From: Alphaproteobacteria bacterium
Lineage (GTDB): Bacteria; Pseudomonadota; Alphaproteobacteria; SMXP01
Length of the DNA stretch: 22,428 nt
NCBI GenBank assembly: GCA_028280675.1
Contig: JANQLI010000270.1
Location: 1 to 22,428 of the forward strand
Direction: 5' to 3'
Shown here: positions 7,389 to 15,528 of the stretch, in pieces
Numbering within the stretch: the first letter of the stretch is position 1
Layout: every line of letters begins with the position of its first letter
The notes under the pieces: generated by a model
What the model was told of the DNA's origin: nothing
Databases searched by the model: none
Seen by the model: only the letters and a program-made list of their open reading frames with translations
Made by a program: the position numbers and the translations under genes

Positions 7389-8210
7389 TCAGTAATCGGA
7401 AATAATCGGAATGTAGCTTTGACTCGCAACGGCAAGAAGGCGCTTATTCTCGTCCCACAATCGTATCCCACCATGCCCGATAGCGTCACTAATCTCGTCG
7501 ACCCAAGCATCAACAAGAACCCATCTCGTATTCACTGGCTCATTGATGAAACGTAACACATTATCCAAACTGCGTCCGCGCACCTTTCGCTTCATCGTTG
7601 ACTCCGTACACAATGGCAACCAATCAGAAAATATAGCAAGCAGTGCCGGTTCCAAGGGTATATCTTGCTTGAAACGCATCCAAAGCTTTGCCTCTCCAGG
7701 ACGCTGCGTATTAGGAGACATCACTCCGCTAAAAAACCCAGCTGCAATACGGATATCCAACAGATCAATAATAGGCGCATCAAATCCTTGCAGGACCGGA
7801 AACGACTCAGGTGTGGTTCGGTAAGCCTTATCGAGATCTTCTACATAAGATCGATGACCTTCCGAACCGGAAGGGAATGTATCGCTAAGAGAAATCAAAA
7901 CCTGAAACGCGAGTACATCATCAGCATATCCGGTGACAATCGCTTGTGAACGCTTATACCCTCGAACAACCTCGGATACGTCGCACGTTATCGTCGCGCC
8001 TTCACTGATCGTTTGTAAGAAACTCACACTCGCACATAGAGACTGGCGACCCGTTATAACCTCAGCAGCATCAATTGCCGCAGCCAACTGAACGCCACCA
8101 AACAAGTTTCCCCGTGTGTTCGAATAGTGAGGATCAAAAGGAAACTCGTAACCATTACCCTTCGTTGAAACCGACAACAGGTCAGATACATGCGATTTGC
8201 TTTTATCCAT
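7389..8210 (-). CDS. Double-hotdog acyl-CoA thioesterase family protein (4HBT_3/TesB-like)
   Basis: This 273-residue protein shows two hotdog-like halves. The first has NTRGNLFGGVQLAAAIDAAE (about 31-50), the family's central helix region, and a later ASVSFLQTISEG strand. The second has EAKLWMRFKQDIPLEPALLA followed by SDWLPLC (about 173-203), the PLDPALLA-type motif of acyl-CoA thioesterase domains. The function would be hydrolysis of an acyl-CoA to acid plus CoA in the cytoplasm; the substrate cannot be read from the sequence. It is first in a two-gene minus-strand unit with the CMD-like gene. Whether it belongs to the aminomutase pathway, for example releasing overloaded CoA, is open because the strand differs. 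The ribosome site is weak. Confidence 0.8.
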   Translation of the reverse strand: MDKSKSHVSDLLSVSTKGNGYEFPFDPHYSNTRGNLFGGVQLAAAIDAAEVITGRQSLCASVSFLQTISEGATITCDVSEVVRGYKRSQAIVTGYADDVLAFQVLISLSDTFPSGSEGHRSYVEDLDKAYRTTPESFPVLQGFDAPIIDLLDIRIAAGFFSGVMSPNTQRPGEAKLWMRFKQDIPLEPALLAIFSDWLPLCTESTMKRKVRGRSLDNVLRFINEPVNTRWVLVDAWVDEISDAIGHGGIRLWDENKRLLAVASQSYIPIISDY

Positions 8211-8310
8211 ACTAATTCAATACCTTTTTTCACGATCAAAAAGTACGCTTTATGAGTATTCACGATAGCTCTATTTGACTTTACACACGAGCAATTATAC
8301 GGCTCAAAAA

Positions 8311-8571
8311 ATGGAGCTCAAAGAATTAAGACTCGGTCTCCCCTTGACGAAGCCATCTGGGCAGCAGCTATTGTCCTTGCACAAGGACTTAGCGGTGATA
8401 TGGCCCAAGTGCGCGCTGCACAAAACGCCGATGGAGCCCTCGAAGCTGGTGATTCAGACCAGTATGCGCGATGGATGAAGGTGTTGAGTGCTGTTGAACA
8501 GTTGTTAGAAGAGGACAAGCTCAATAATGAGAAAATTCTCACAAAAACCGGTCCAATTTATGGGCAGCAGG
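8311..8571 (+). pseudogene. Frameshifted small-gene remnant, DUF6961-like
   Basis: An open stretch without a usable early start encodes PLDEAIWAAAIVLAQGLSGD, AQVRAAQNADGALEAGD and YARWMKVLSAVEQLLEED (about 8340-8520). It is richer in GC and better in codon pattern than its surroundings. An ATG at 8311 starts MELKELRLGL in a different frame, and a one-base change near the CCCC run at 8339-8343 would join it to the rest. The pattern of an aromatic Trp, an AGD turn and WxxxxxxxEQL resembles short proteins annotated DUF6961 in sphingomonads, from memory only. The 3' part runs antisense into an XRE-tail remnant, so the original end is probably lost. An intact 67-residue protein from ATG 8400 is the alternative. 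Confidence 0.35.
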
Positions 8572-8655
8572 TCACTGCTCTATTGCCAGACCCTTATCAT
8601 TAAGCGAACGCAACAATTCTCGTGCCTCAGTCTCAACCATTATTACCTCAGCATT
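8572..8655 (-). pseudogene. Decayed 3' end of an XRE regulator gene (tail copy A)
   Basis: Minus-strand translation gives VETEARELLRSLNDKG then LAIEQ and a stop at 8572-8574. This matches the C-terminal tail of the intact XRE protein at 10597-10929 (AETEARELLRSLDDKSLDLA, then IEQ), with two codons missing before LAIEQ and the final IEAIARRQ lost. There is no helix-turn-helix part. It starts immediately after, and in the same frame as, the TAA stop (8656-8658) of the membrane-protein gene. With the intact XRE tail it forms direct repeats around the asparaginase/membrane-protein pair. Confidence 0.7.
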
Positions 8656-9507
8656 TTACTCTGGAAGCGGGTAGTCTTCAAAAATATCTGGACTATACTG
8701 AATTTCTTCTATTGACGTACTACGTGTTGTCAGTTCGATAATTTCCTGGTCAATAAGAACATAATTTGCATTGTTCTTGAACTCTTCTAAACGCTGATAA
8801 AATAAATCTCTTTCATAATTGGTAAAATCATCGCTTGTTTTGAGTTCTACGGTAGACTGTTCCCGCATTATTTCCTCTACGAGGTCCCTAGCTCCATCTG
8901 ACTTATGTTGATGCCCATGGATAAAGGCAAAATCATACGGTTCCGTTCCGCGTCCAAGCCGTTTACCAGTGGTGATTTGCTGTTCGTATATGGTGTTCCG
9001 AGTATCGGGATCTATCACACAGAAGCTGCCTATTCCTTCGTGACTACCATTTATAAAAACAAAAAAATTATCTGGAAACGCATTTTTATATGCAGAAAGT
9101 CGCCTCAGCCAATTGATAGTCATAGATTCAACAATCTGATAACGATTTACCCGCACCCCTTTCGTCATAGCCTCGACAAAAGCTTTATCTAACAAATCAG
9201 CATTGTTTCGGCTTGTAGGGTTTTTCATATTAAATCCATCGCCTGTATGATAGATGACGGATTTGGCTTTTCTAACGTGCCTAGCAAAATAACTATAGAA
9301 CTCATTAAAATCTTTTGGGAAAAATACCTTCGTGTACTTGTGGCGAAGTTTATCTGAACGCCAGAAGAAGGTTGAAACTAGCAATACAGTAATCCAGCCG
9401 ATCAAATTTATCGTGTCACCAATACCACCGATGGTATCAACAAATGAAATAACCCCGTTCATAATTGAATGAAGTAACGTTTGATCAGTTTGGTTCAATT
9501 CTGCCAT
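8656..9507 (-). CDS. Membrane-anchored protein with degenerate PLD-like domain
   Basis: This 283-residue protein is not assigned to a named family with certainty. One hydrophobic segment near residues 34-49 (LIGWITVLLVSTFFW) is preceded by an amphipathic region and followed by basic residues (KLRHKY), so a cytoplasmic C-terminal domain is likely. The body (about 64-215) alternates beta-like and helical stretches: AKSVIYHTGDG, VRVNRYQIVES, NFFVFINGS, GSFCVIDP, FAFIHGHQ. This pattern resembles phospholipase-D-like folds but lacks an HxKxxxxD catalytic motif, so it may bind rather than cut. It follows the asparaginase-like gene by 22 nt on the same strand and is AT-rich like it. The pairing of a membrane protein with a cytoplasmic enzyme and an XRE regulator would suit a stress or defence module, but that is speculation. 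Confidence 0.6.
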   Translation of the reverse strand: MAELNQTDQTLLHSIMNGVISFVDTIGGIGDTINLIGWITVLLVSTFFWRSDKLRHKYTKVFFPKDFNEFYSYFARHVRKAKSVIYHTGDGFNMKNPTSRNNADLLDKAFVEAMTKGVRVNRYQIVESMTINWLRRLSAYKNAFPDNFFVFINGSHEGIGSFCVIDPDTRNTIYEQQITTGKRLGRGTEPYDFAFIHGHQHKSDGARDLVEEIMREQSTVELKTSDDFTNYERDLFYQRLEEFKNNANYVLIDQEIIELTTRSTSIEEIQYSPDIFEDYPLPE

Positions 9508-9529
9508 AAGTTCATATCACTAAATATTG

Positions 9530-10501
9530 CTAGCCCTTAAATCGTTGTAGAGATGTCATATTTTTATGATCAGCTCTTAAAGCAGCCAACTCGAATAATA
9601 ATTTAATCCGCGTTTGCAAACCATTCAGTCTAAGAAAATCTTTTACTATGAATCCATACTTCTCGTATTTTTCTAATCCACCTTTATACAAGAAGTCGTT
9701 ATAATTGCTCCCCGTCTCACAACGAGTTGCAATAACAATAGGTATCTTACTGGTCCATTCAGCTGATAAACTTTCAACAATTTCTGTAGGTATGCTGCCC
9801 GTTCCCATACCTTCTAGTACCAGACCATTCACATTGGACAGATCATAAAAACTAAGGTCGGTGTCCATATGAATGATAAGCGCGGTTACCTTTAAATCGA
9901 TAACACTATCTGCTGATAAGAATTCATATGACCCTCGTTGGTCTTTTACTCCGTAATAGAGAACTGGATATCCGTTCCGAATATCACCAATTGGCCCTGG
10001 ATGCGAGACAAAGGCCCTAATCGATTCACTGTCTGTTTTATGAATATATCTCCCAAGATGAATTTGATCACCAATAACAACTAAGACACCAGCACTTTTA
10101 GCCTCTTCCATCTCAGACACTAGAATAGCTTGGCGAAGATTTTCAATTCCATCATATCCAAGTGCATCGCTCGGCCTCATAGCGGCAACTAAAATTACTG
10201 GCTTATCGATTCTTAAAAGTTCGTCCAGCGCATATGCAACTTCCTCTAATATGTCCGTTCCTACGGTAATAATAAAAGCTTGAGAGGATTCATCAGATTT
10301 GATGAGATCTCTAATCTTAAAAACGTCAGAGACTGACAATGAAGAAGCAAGACCGCTATAAGCTATAGAATGGCGATAATTAACTTCCAAATTTGTTGCT
10401 TTAATAAGTCTATCAATACTCGCTGACCATTCCATTTTCCCCTGTTTGTTCTCTTGGAGAATTGTTCCACCGGCTAGAATAAAATGAATTGTGTCTGACA
10501 T
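9530..10501 (-). CDS. Asparaginase-family amidohydrolase, cytoplasmic
   Basis: This 323-residue protein has the asparaginase/glutaminase fold signatures: AGGTI with Thr13, TVGTDILEE with Thr82-Asp83 (second catalytic Thr and Asp), AAMRPSDALGYDG, VLVVIGD and RYIHKTDSES with Lys155, which matches the catalytic Lys of bacterial L-asparaginases. The usual THGTD reads TVGTD here; that His is not catalytic. No signal peptide is seen, so it would act in the cytoplasm, hydrolysing Asn, Gln or a related amide. The context is unusual. It sits between an XRE regulator (95 nt upstream) and a membrane-anchored PLD-like gene (22 nt downstream), not with amino acid transport genes. Its divergence and AT-rich sequence suggest transfer. 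A specialised role is inferred, not shown. Confidence 0.88.
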   Translation of the reverse strand: MSDTIHFILAGGTILQENKQGKMEWSASIDRLIKATNLEVNYRHSIAYSGLASSLSVSDVFKIRDLIKSDESSQAFIITVGTDILEEVAYALDELLRIDKPVILVAAMRPSDALGYDGIENLRQAILVSEMEEAKSAGVLVVIGDQIHLGRYIHKTDSESIRAFVSHPGPIGDIRNGYPVLYYGVKDQRGSYEFLSADSVIDLKVTALIIHMDTDLSFYDLSNVNGLVLEGMGTGSIPTEIVESLSAEWTSKIPIVIATRCETGSNYNDFLYKGGLEKYEKYGFIVKDFLRLNGLQTRIKLLFELAALRADHKNMTSLQRFKG

Positions 10502-10596
10502 ATGTAGTTATCTCTTAAGCAGGTGCGTCTTGTATCTCAGGATGATTTTGCATTACAATGATAGAGAATCTAGCAATGATTTCCAAGACATACATT

Positions 10597-10929
10597 TCAC
10601 TGCCTTCTCGCAATCGCTTCGATCTGCTCTATTGCTAAGTCTAGACTCTTATCATCCAACGAGCGCAATAATTCACGAGCCTCAGTCTCGGCTAAGAAGC
10701 GTTTATTGGAACGTCTTTTGTCGACATCCTGAAACAGATCAGCCATCGGGACTTTCAGAGCTCTGGCTATTTGATAAAGAGTCTCAATTGAAGGTGCCAC
10801 TGCGCCACGTTCGATGTTCGAGATCGTTTTCATCGATTTCCCAACCTCTTCAGCAAGCTCATCTTGTGACAAACCAGCTGAATTCCGAGCTGCCTTAACG
10901 GCAACCCCTATTTTGCGCGATATATCCAT
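10597..10929 (-). CDS. XRE-family HTH regulator (intact)
   Basis: This 110-residue protein carries a classic HTH_3 domain at about 8-62: KAARNSAGLSQDELAEEVGK, then TISNIERGAVAPSIETLYQI and ALKVPMADLF. The tail after residue 66 (DKRRSNKRF, TEARELLRSLDD, LAIEQIEAIARRQ) is the part repeated as decayed copies at 8572, 19145, 20020 and 20597. A dyad (10932-10952) lies immediately upstream of the start codon, which suggests that the protein represses itself and perhaps the asparaginase/membrane genes downstream, 95 nt away on the same strand. It has no toxin partner of the usual HipA or RelE kind next to it. Confidence 0.92.
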   Translation of the reverse strand: MDISRKIGVAVKAARNSAGLSQDELAEEVGKSMKTISNIERGAVAPSIETLYQIARALKVPMADLFQDVDKRRSNKRFLAETEARELLRSLDDKSLDLAIEQIEAIARRQ

Positions 10930-10931
10930 GA

Positions 10932-10952
10932 ACTGGAAGATATATTTCCAGT
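10932..10952. promoter_or_regulatory. Probable XRE autoregulatory operator
   Basis: ACTGGAA-GATATAT-TTCCAGT is a perfect 7-bp inverted repeat with a 7-nt AT-rich centre, starting 3 nt upstream of the XRE start codon. Half-site size and position fit binding of a dimeric HTH_3 regulator over its own promoter or leader. Binding is inferred. Confidence 0.55.
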
Positions 10953-11113
10953 ATCAATTAGGACTATGCCACTATGCTTCTATTTGTTATACATTTATGG
11001 AAGTAATATTACCACTATTGGGCGTATTTATGAAGTTTGGGGCTGATTTTACCTGGTGTGGGCGGGCACCATTTAACAGGCAATACAATGTTTAAGTACA
11101 TTAAATTCTTGGG

Positions 11114-11637
11114 GTGATCATGGGGACAAATGGGGAAGCGCGGCTACAGCAGCTTTCGGTCAATCTCTGTCAATTTATGGCTTCGATTGAACGAAATGAG
11201 GGCACGATTGCAGATTTTCTGCACAAAAGCAGGTTGGCTAAGTGCTTTCTCTTTTTGGCGAAAACATTGGGCCTCACTAAGGTCGAATACCTGGGGCCAC
11301 TTACACAATGGAAGCGTGACATCCGTGGGTATTATGAACTGACGCTTGATTATTTTGACCATGCAAGGCCCTCTATCATCACAGCAGATGGCCATTCCCT
11401 GACCCCTGAATTCGCCTCAACAGTCTTAATGGATTCTGGAGATGATTATTTGCGGATATCTTGAACAGCCAAGCCTACCTGCAAGTTCACAGATCTTATT
11501 GGATTAATCGAAGCAAGGTTTCGAGCCTAGAAGAGTCAGGAAAGAAAATGACTCTTACCATGTCGGACGGATCAAGAATCCCGGTGAGCACACCTTATCA
11601 AAAATTAGTACGCAATTCCGTTTCAGAATTCATCTAA
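11114..11637 (+). pseudogene. Broken LytTR-type DNA-binding regulator
   Basis: Two reading frames together resemble a LytTR domain protein. The first (11114 or ATG 11120 to a TGA at 11462-11464) ends in LMDSGDDYLRIS, like the early LytTR strand (xxAEDHYLRVxT). The second frame, open from 11446 to the TAA at 11635-11637, reads ILNSQAYLQVHRSYWINRSK and MTLTMSDGSRIPVSTPYQKL. This is the typical LytTR end with the VHRSYWIN core. About a dozen codons between the two parts, plus frame, are missing, so an internal deletion has inactivated the gene. The N-terminal about 85 residues are not recognised and show no clear receiver or membrane domain. Expression of a short product from the first frame cannot be excluded. 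Confidence 0.6.
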
Positions 11638-11671
11638 GTTTTTTGCATTCCTGCAGAAGGAGCCCAAACGA

Positions 11672-11702
11672 GGGACTTATTTGCGGTCCCGAAGAATTTT
11701 TA
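11672..11702 (+). terminator. Weak terminator-like hairpin after the LytTR remnant
   Basis: GGGAC, a 9-nt loop and GTCCC (11672-11690) are followed within 6 nt by a short T run (about 11697-11701). The stem is only 5 bp and the T run is offset, so this is a tentative call. Confidence 0.3.
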
Positions 11703-11772
11703 GAAATAAAATCGATTTATGGAGCATTTCACTAGATCTTTGTAAGTTTGGTGTAGCAAGCCTCAAGTGTTG

Positions 11773-11824
11773 ACGTGACATCAAGAGCTAGGGTTCTGCT
11801 AGCTTCAGAGATTTTGTGTCACGT
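11773..11824. repeat. Nested inverted repeat (two-step hairpin) in gene-free DNA
   Basis: The outer arms ACGTGACA (11773-11780) and TGTCACGT (11817-11824) are perfect complements. Nested inside are AGCTAG (11786-11791) and CTAGCT (11799-11804) around a 7-nt loop. The 262-nt gap between the LytTR remnant and the gene at 11900 holds no protein-coding signal that I can see apart from this structure. It could be a structured RNA leader, a paired operator or a mobile-element remnant. Confidence 0.45.
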
Positions 11825-11899
11825 ATGTGGACAGATAAAATATCAAGATTCTTAATCATGTGATCAGATGACTTCAATATGGTGTATTGAAACAAATGT

Positions 11900-12745
11900 C
11901 TAGTTCTCTCGAGGAAGTGGCACGAGTTGATCGGCTATATCGTCCAATCCTGTACGCAATCCTATTGTTTGACCAGCCCGAAACTTAAGCGGTCTGTGGT
12001 CATCATCAATCCATAGGTAAGATTGTAAAGTATAGGCCTCACCATCATTTTCTGTGGTTCCACTTTCGCTAAATGCGAATTGCCTTATCGTCATTGTTGA
12101 TCCATCAGATCGTTCAACGGAAAAATCACGTTGATGCTCTATACTGACAACGACGTCAAAAGATCGAATGTCAAAATGCAACATAAACGCCATCCAACGA
12201 AAATCCTGAACGCCCTTGTCTTCATAATCATAGCGGCGTGTCATTGTGAATTGCGGTAAAGCACCCGGCATCATATCCATTAAACATCCTTTCGGACATA
12301 CGCCACGATGTTCGATCTTTTCGCCCGACTGATATAACACTGACATGGATGCGTCAGGTGGGGTATTCGACAAAACTACGTCAAATCTATTTTCACCATG
12401 AATCCCAGACCCCCATGACATGACCGCATGTTCTTTCTCATCATAGTCCCATCGTGCTCGAATATTGTATTCACGAGCTACCCCAGTCACTTCACTGATG
12501 ATTGATCGTCCGCCATCTTTACGGCGAAGAACTTGAAACGATTCGCGGCTGATTAAAGTTTTATCACGGGTGACAAGCATTTCACCACTATCGATGACCT
12601 CATCATCACTCGCTATCTCATAGACCAGCGAGTCGACACTTTCTGCGCCAGCAACTTGAGAAGGAAAAGCCCATGTCAAAACGAGACTAACGACAAGGAG
12701 AAATCCGAACGGTCTTCGTTGCCTATTGAGTTGTGTTCTACCCAT
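11900..12745 (-). CDS. Secreted/periplasmic protein of unknown function
   Basis: This 281-residue protein is not recognised. A Sec signal is clear: basic N-terminus (RTQLNRQRRP), hydrophobic core FGFLLVVSLVLTWAF, and a cleavage site likely after VAGA (about residue 34). The mature part is rich in beta-like alternating segments (LVYEIASDDEVIDSGEM, SVLYQSGEKIEHRG, DFSVERSDGSTMTIRQF) and has a CPKGC pair near 150-154 that could form a disulfide. The repeated measure of a basal state followed by a late ...DDDHRPLKFRAG stretch loosely recalls DUF3108-like envelope proteins, but I would not assert it. It lies downstream of the TonB receptor on the same strand, separated by a strong terminator, so it has its own promoter. 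Confidence 0.75.
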   Translation of the reverse strand: MGRTQLNRQRRPFGFLLVVSLVLTWAFPSQVAGAESVDSLVYEIASDDEVIDSGEMLVTRDKTLISRESFQVLRRKDGGRSIISEVTGVAREYNIRARWDYDEKEHAVMSWGSGIHGENRFDVVLSNTPPDASMSVLYQSGEKIEHRGVCPKGCLMDMMPGALPQFTMTRRYDYEDKGVQDFRWMAFMLHFDIRSFDVVVSIEHQRDFSVERSDGSTMTIRQFAFSESGTTENDGEAYTLQSYLWIDDDHRPLKFRAGQTIGLRTGLDDIADQLVPLPREN

Positions 12746-12801
12746 AACGACCCTGAAAGTATTTATCCCAAAGGTTCAACATGAATGCTAAAAAGAAATA
12801 A

Positions 12802-12833
12802 AAAGTCGCAAGGTGTGACAACCTTGCGACTTT
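12802..12833 (-). terminator. Strong rho-independent terminator of the TonB receptor gene
   Basis: AAAGTCGCAAGGT and its complement ACCTTGCGACTTT form a perfect 13-bp stem with a 6-nt loop. Read on the minus strand, the stem is followed by TTTTTATTTCTTTTT. It starts 19 nt past the receptor stop codon and separates it from the gene at 11900-12745. Confidence 0.88.
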
Positions 12834-12852
12834 AGAATGTCAACTCAAGCGA

Positions 12853-15447
12853 CTAGTACCGTATTGATGCTCTTACACCCCAGTGGCGAGGGTCCGGCAG
12901 GGACGCAATCAAGTTGTCGGCAGGAGCGAAAGTGAAGCCGAAAGTCCCTGGCGTGAGTGTCGCATCGACAAATCCACCTGCATCTACACCACTTCGGATG
13001 GTATCGTCATCGAAAACATTATTAACATAGGCCAAGACACTCCATCTATCGGTTTCAATACCGGTACGCAGGTCGGTAAGCCAATAATCATCCATCCGTT
13101 TTGTGTTGCTTTCGTCTATGAAACGCTTCCCTTGGAAAGAGCTATTGCCTTCAAAAAACCAATTCAGATCTCCATTCCCAATAGGTCTTTGATAACGGCC
13201 TGTGAGATTCAAAGCGTGTTTAGGCGTACGCTCAATCTCATTCCCAGTAAGACTCACCAGACACTCTGGCGTTGCCGTATCTGGATCCGGTACGACCGTG
13301 CAGTTACCCGATCTTAAGGCTTGAGTCGGAGATGTTGTGTCAATAACAAAATCGGTATATTCAGTGTCCAAGAAGGTATATGACGCACCAAACAACCAAT
13401 TATCGTTAGGTTGCCACTGCGTCTCCAATTCAACACCCCATATTTCAGCTGCTCCAGCGTTAACAACCAATCCTGTTTCAAATGCGGCTGTTGGAGACGC
13501 CAAACCGCGACTTGTAACTTGCTTATCATCATACTCTTGGAAGAAAGCTGCAACATTTGTTTGCAGTCGACCGTCGGCCCATGTGGACTTCATACCCGCC
13601 TCATAGACCCATAGTTTTTCCTGATCGAACTTAAATTCATTTGCTGTTCCATCAGCATCCGCGTCAAAATAGGATCCTGCAGATACAGAGGAAACACCAC
13701 CCGGCTTAATGCCACGAGCAATATATGCGTAAAGCAACATATCATCATTGGGTGAATATTCGATGGTTACTTTAGGGGTAAAGAAGTTATCATCCACTTT
13801 TTCTGTCAAGTAAGCTTGCGGATTTGCACGTATGACCCCAGTGGGTAATGCGGCTGCCCCTCCCATAGCAAATGCAAAGAGATCACCCGCGTCAGGAAAT
13901 GATGGTGCGGTACATCCAAATCCAAAAGAATCAAGGCACGCACCGAGTGGAACTGCATATGGCCCTGTCACAGAAGTTTCTTCCGAGGTGTAACGTCCCT
14001 CGAATATTGCGGTCCATTGATCATTGATCGCCCAATCAACGGAACCATAAACAGACCAGTGATCGGTTTCTCGATCAAAATAAGTTGGCCGCAACTCAAC
14101 AAATGGCAATGCTGGATTTGTTGGCCCCATTCCAAACGAATCGACAATCCGGCTATTATCTATCTGATTAATTTCTTCTGTCCAATAAAGTCCACCCAAC
14201 GTAAATTGTACAGGACCATCAAGCTTTGTCGCCAACCTGATTTCTTGGCTAAATTGCTTTGTATCGTCCTCAAAATCAAACTCCTGCGCACGCGTTGACG
14301 CATCTGTTTGGTTACCGACCGGACCGATTAAATCAGCATCAAAATCACCATCGATAAAAAACGAATCTTCACCTTCGGTATATCCAGTCCACGAGCTTAG
14401 TGTAATGCTATCCAAGTCCCATTCTGCATATAATGACGCACGGAAGTAACTCCGCTCCGTACCAGGATATACGCCGCCAGTACGTGGGTTTAAGCTTGTA
14501 CTCACGTCACGGCCACTCGCATCTCCAATATTTCCTTCCAAAATCGGATATATACGTCCAGCACACGCACTTGCTGAAAATACCATTCCTGTACACCCCG
14601 CCGCTACACCATTAGCAGGGTCTGTCAGAAGAAGCTCTTTATTATGACGGATGGTTGTTTGCGCCGCCGTATCGAATTCATCATCTGCATAGGCAAGCCG
14701 TCCGCGCAATTTTAATGTGTCATTTGGCTCGAACACAAATGTCGTCGCAAGTCCCCAACCTTCACCACCGCCGACGTCTTCTAAAGTTGCGGGATGCTCA
14801 TAAAATCCATCTTCACTCCACCAGTTTGCATTCAAACCTAAAGCAAACTTATCATCTACGACTGGACCTGAAACAGCACCTTTCAGTTCGTAACGACCAT
14901 AATCTCCTATGTCGATAGATGCGCGTGCTTCCATACCATCCATTGACGGATCTCGCGTAATATATTGGACCGCTCCATTAAAGGCGCTACGTCCATACAA
15001 AGCGGATTGAGGGCCTTTAACAACCTCAATTCGCTCTACATCCAACAAGCGCTGAGTTAAAAGTGCGCCGGTACCATTAAAGCTAACAGATTCCGTCGTC
15101 ACGTCGATACCATCGACAAGTATCGCCGCACTTGGCCGCCCACGCGTTTGTGACAAACCGCGAATGGTCACACGGTTATCTAGAGGACCAAAATTAGAAT
15201 CAAATTGCAAAGATGATGACAGCTTTGCGACATCGGCAATATCAGCAATACCGAATCTTTCGATTTGGTCAGCCGTAAACGCTTGCACAGCAATTGGAAC
15301 ACTCTGCAGTGACTCAGCACGCTTCCTTGTAGTTACAACGACTTCATCTATGGCCGCGGATGCTGTCGATGTTAAAGCACTTGATGCTATGAGACTTAAA
15401 CACAAGAACTGTGAACTGCTATACTTGAATTTATGTGTAAGTTTCAT
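12853..15447 (-). CDS. TonB-dependent outer membrane receptor
   Basis: This protein of about 864 residues imports a ligand across the outer membrane using TonB energy. The start at 15447 (MKLTHKF) is preferred over an ATG 18 nt upstream because AAGGGGGA lies just ahead of it. A signal peptide ends in STASA, and the TonB box-like DEVVVT comes directly after it. The plug domain follows with SVPIAVQAFTADQI, RVTIRGLSQTRGRPSAAILV, DGIDV, and VERIEVVKGPQSALYGRSAF. The long beta-barrel ends in WGVRASIRY with the terminal aromatic needed for outer-membrane assembly. The type resembles the sphingomonad and marine receptors of unassigned ligand rather than a defined siderophore receptor; no FecI/FecR genes are near. 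A TetR gene lies 81 nt upstream on the same strand and probably controls it. Confidence 0.96.
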   Translation of the reverse strand: MKLTHKFKYSSSQFLCLSLIASSALTSTASAAIDEVVVTTRKRAESLQSVPIAVQAFTADQIERFGIADIADVAKLSSSLQFDSNFGPLDNRVTIRGLSQTRGRPSAAILVDGIDVTTESVSFNGTGALLTQRLLDVERIEVVKGPQSALYGRSAFNGAVQYITRDPSMDGMEARASIDIGDYGRYELKGAVSGPVVDDKFALGLNANWWSEDGFYEHPATLEDVGGGEGWGLATTFVFEPNDTLKLRGRLAYADDEFDTAAQTTIRHNKELLLTDPANGVAAGCTGMVFSASACAGRIYPILEGNIGDASGRDVSTSLNPRTGGVYPGTERSYFRASLYAEWDLDSITLSSWTGYTEGEDSFFIDGDFDADLIGPVGNQTDASTRAQEFDFEDDTKQFSQEIRLATKLDGPVQFTLGGLYWTEEINQIDNSRIVDSFGMGPTNPALPFVELRPTYFDRETDHWSVYGSVDWAINDQWTAIFEGRYTSEETSVTGPYAVPLGACLDSFGFGCTAPSFPDAGDLFAFAMGGAAALPTGVIRANPQAYLTEKVDDNFFTPKVTIEYSPNDDMLLYAYIARGIKPGGVSSVSAGSYFDADADGTANEFKFDQEKLWVYEAGMKSTWADGRLQTNVAAFFQEYDDKQVTSRGLASPTAAFETGLVVNAGAAEIWGVELETQWQPNDNWLFGASYTFLDTEYTDFVIDTTSPTQALRSGNCTVVPDPDTATPECLVSLTGNEIERTPKHALNLTGRYQRPIGNGDLNWFFEGNSSFQGKRFIDESNTKRMDDYWLTDLRTGIETDRWSVLAYVNNVFDDDTIRSGVDAGGFVDATLTPGTFGFTFAPADNLIASLPDPRHWGVRASIRY

Positions 15448-15528
15448 GTTGAACTCCCCCTTCATATAAATTCGGATATTGTTAAGTGATAAACCATTGT
15501 AAATTATCTCTTACACAATGACGCAAAC

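Noticed and set aside
8656..10929. A classical toxin-antitoxin pair with the XRE gene as antitoxin
   Set aside because: The XRE gene is upstream with a 95-nt gap, and the partners are an asparaginase-like enzyme and a membrane protein, not a known toxin fold.
12883..15469. Several plus-strand open frames of 60-140 codons inside the TonB receptor gene
   Set aside because: They are antisense shadows of a complete, well-conserved 864-residue receptor.
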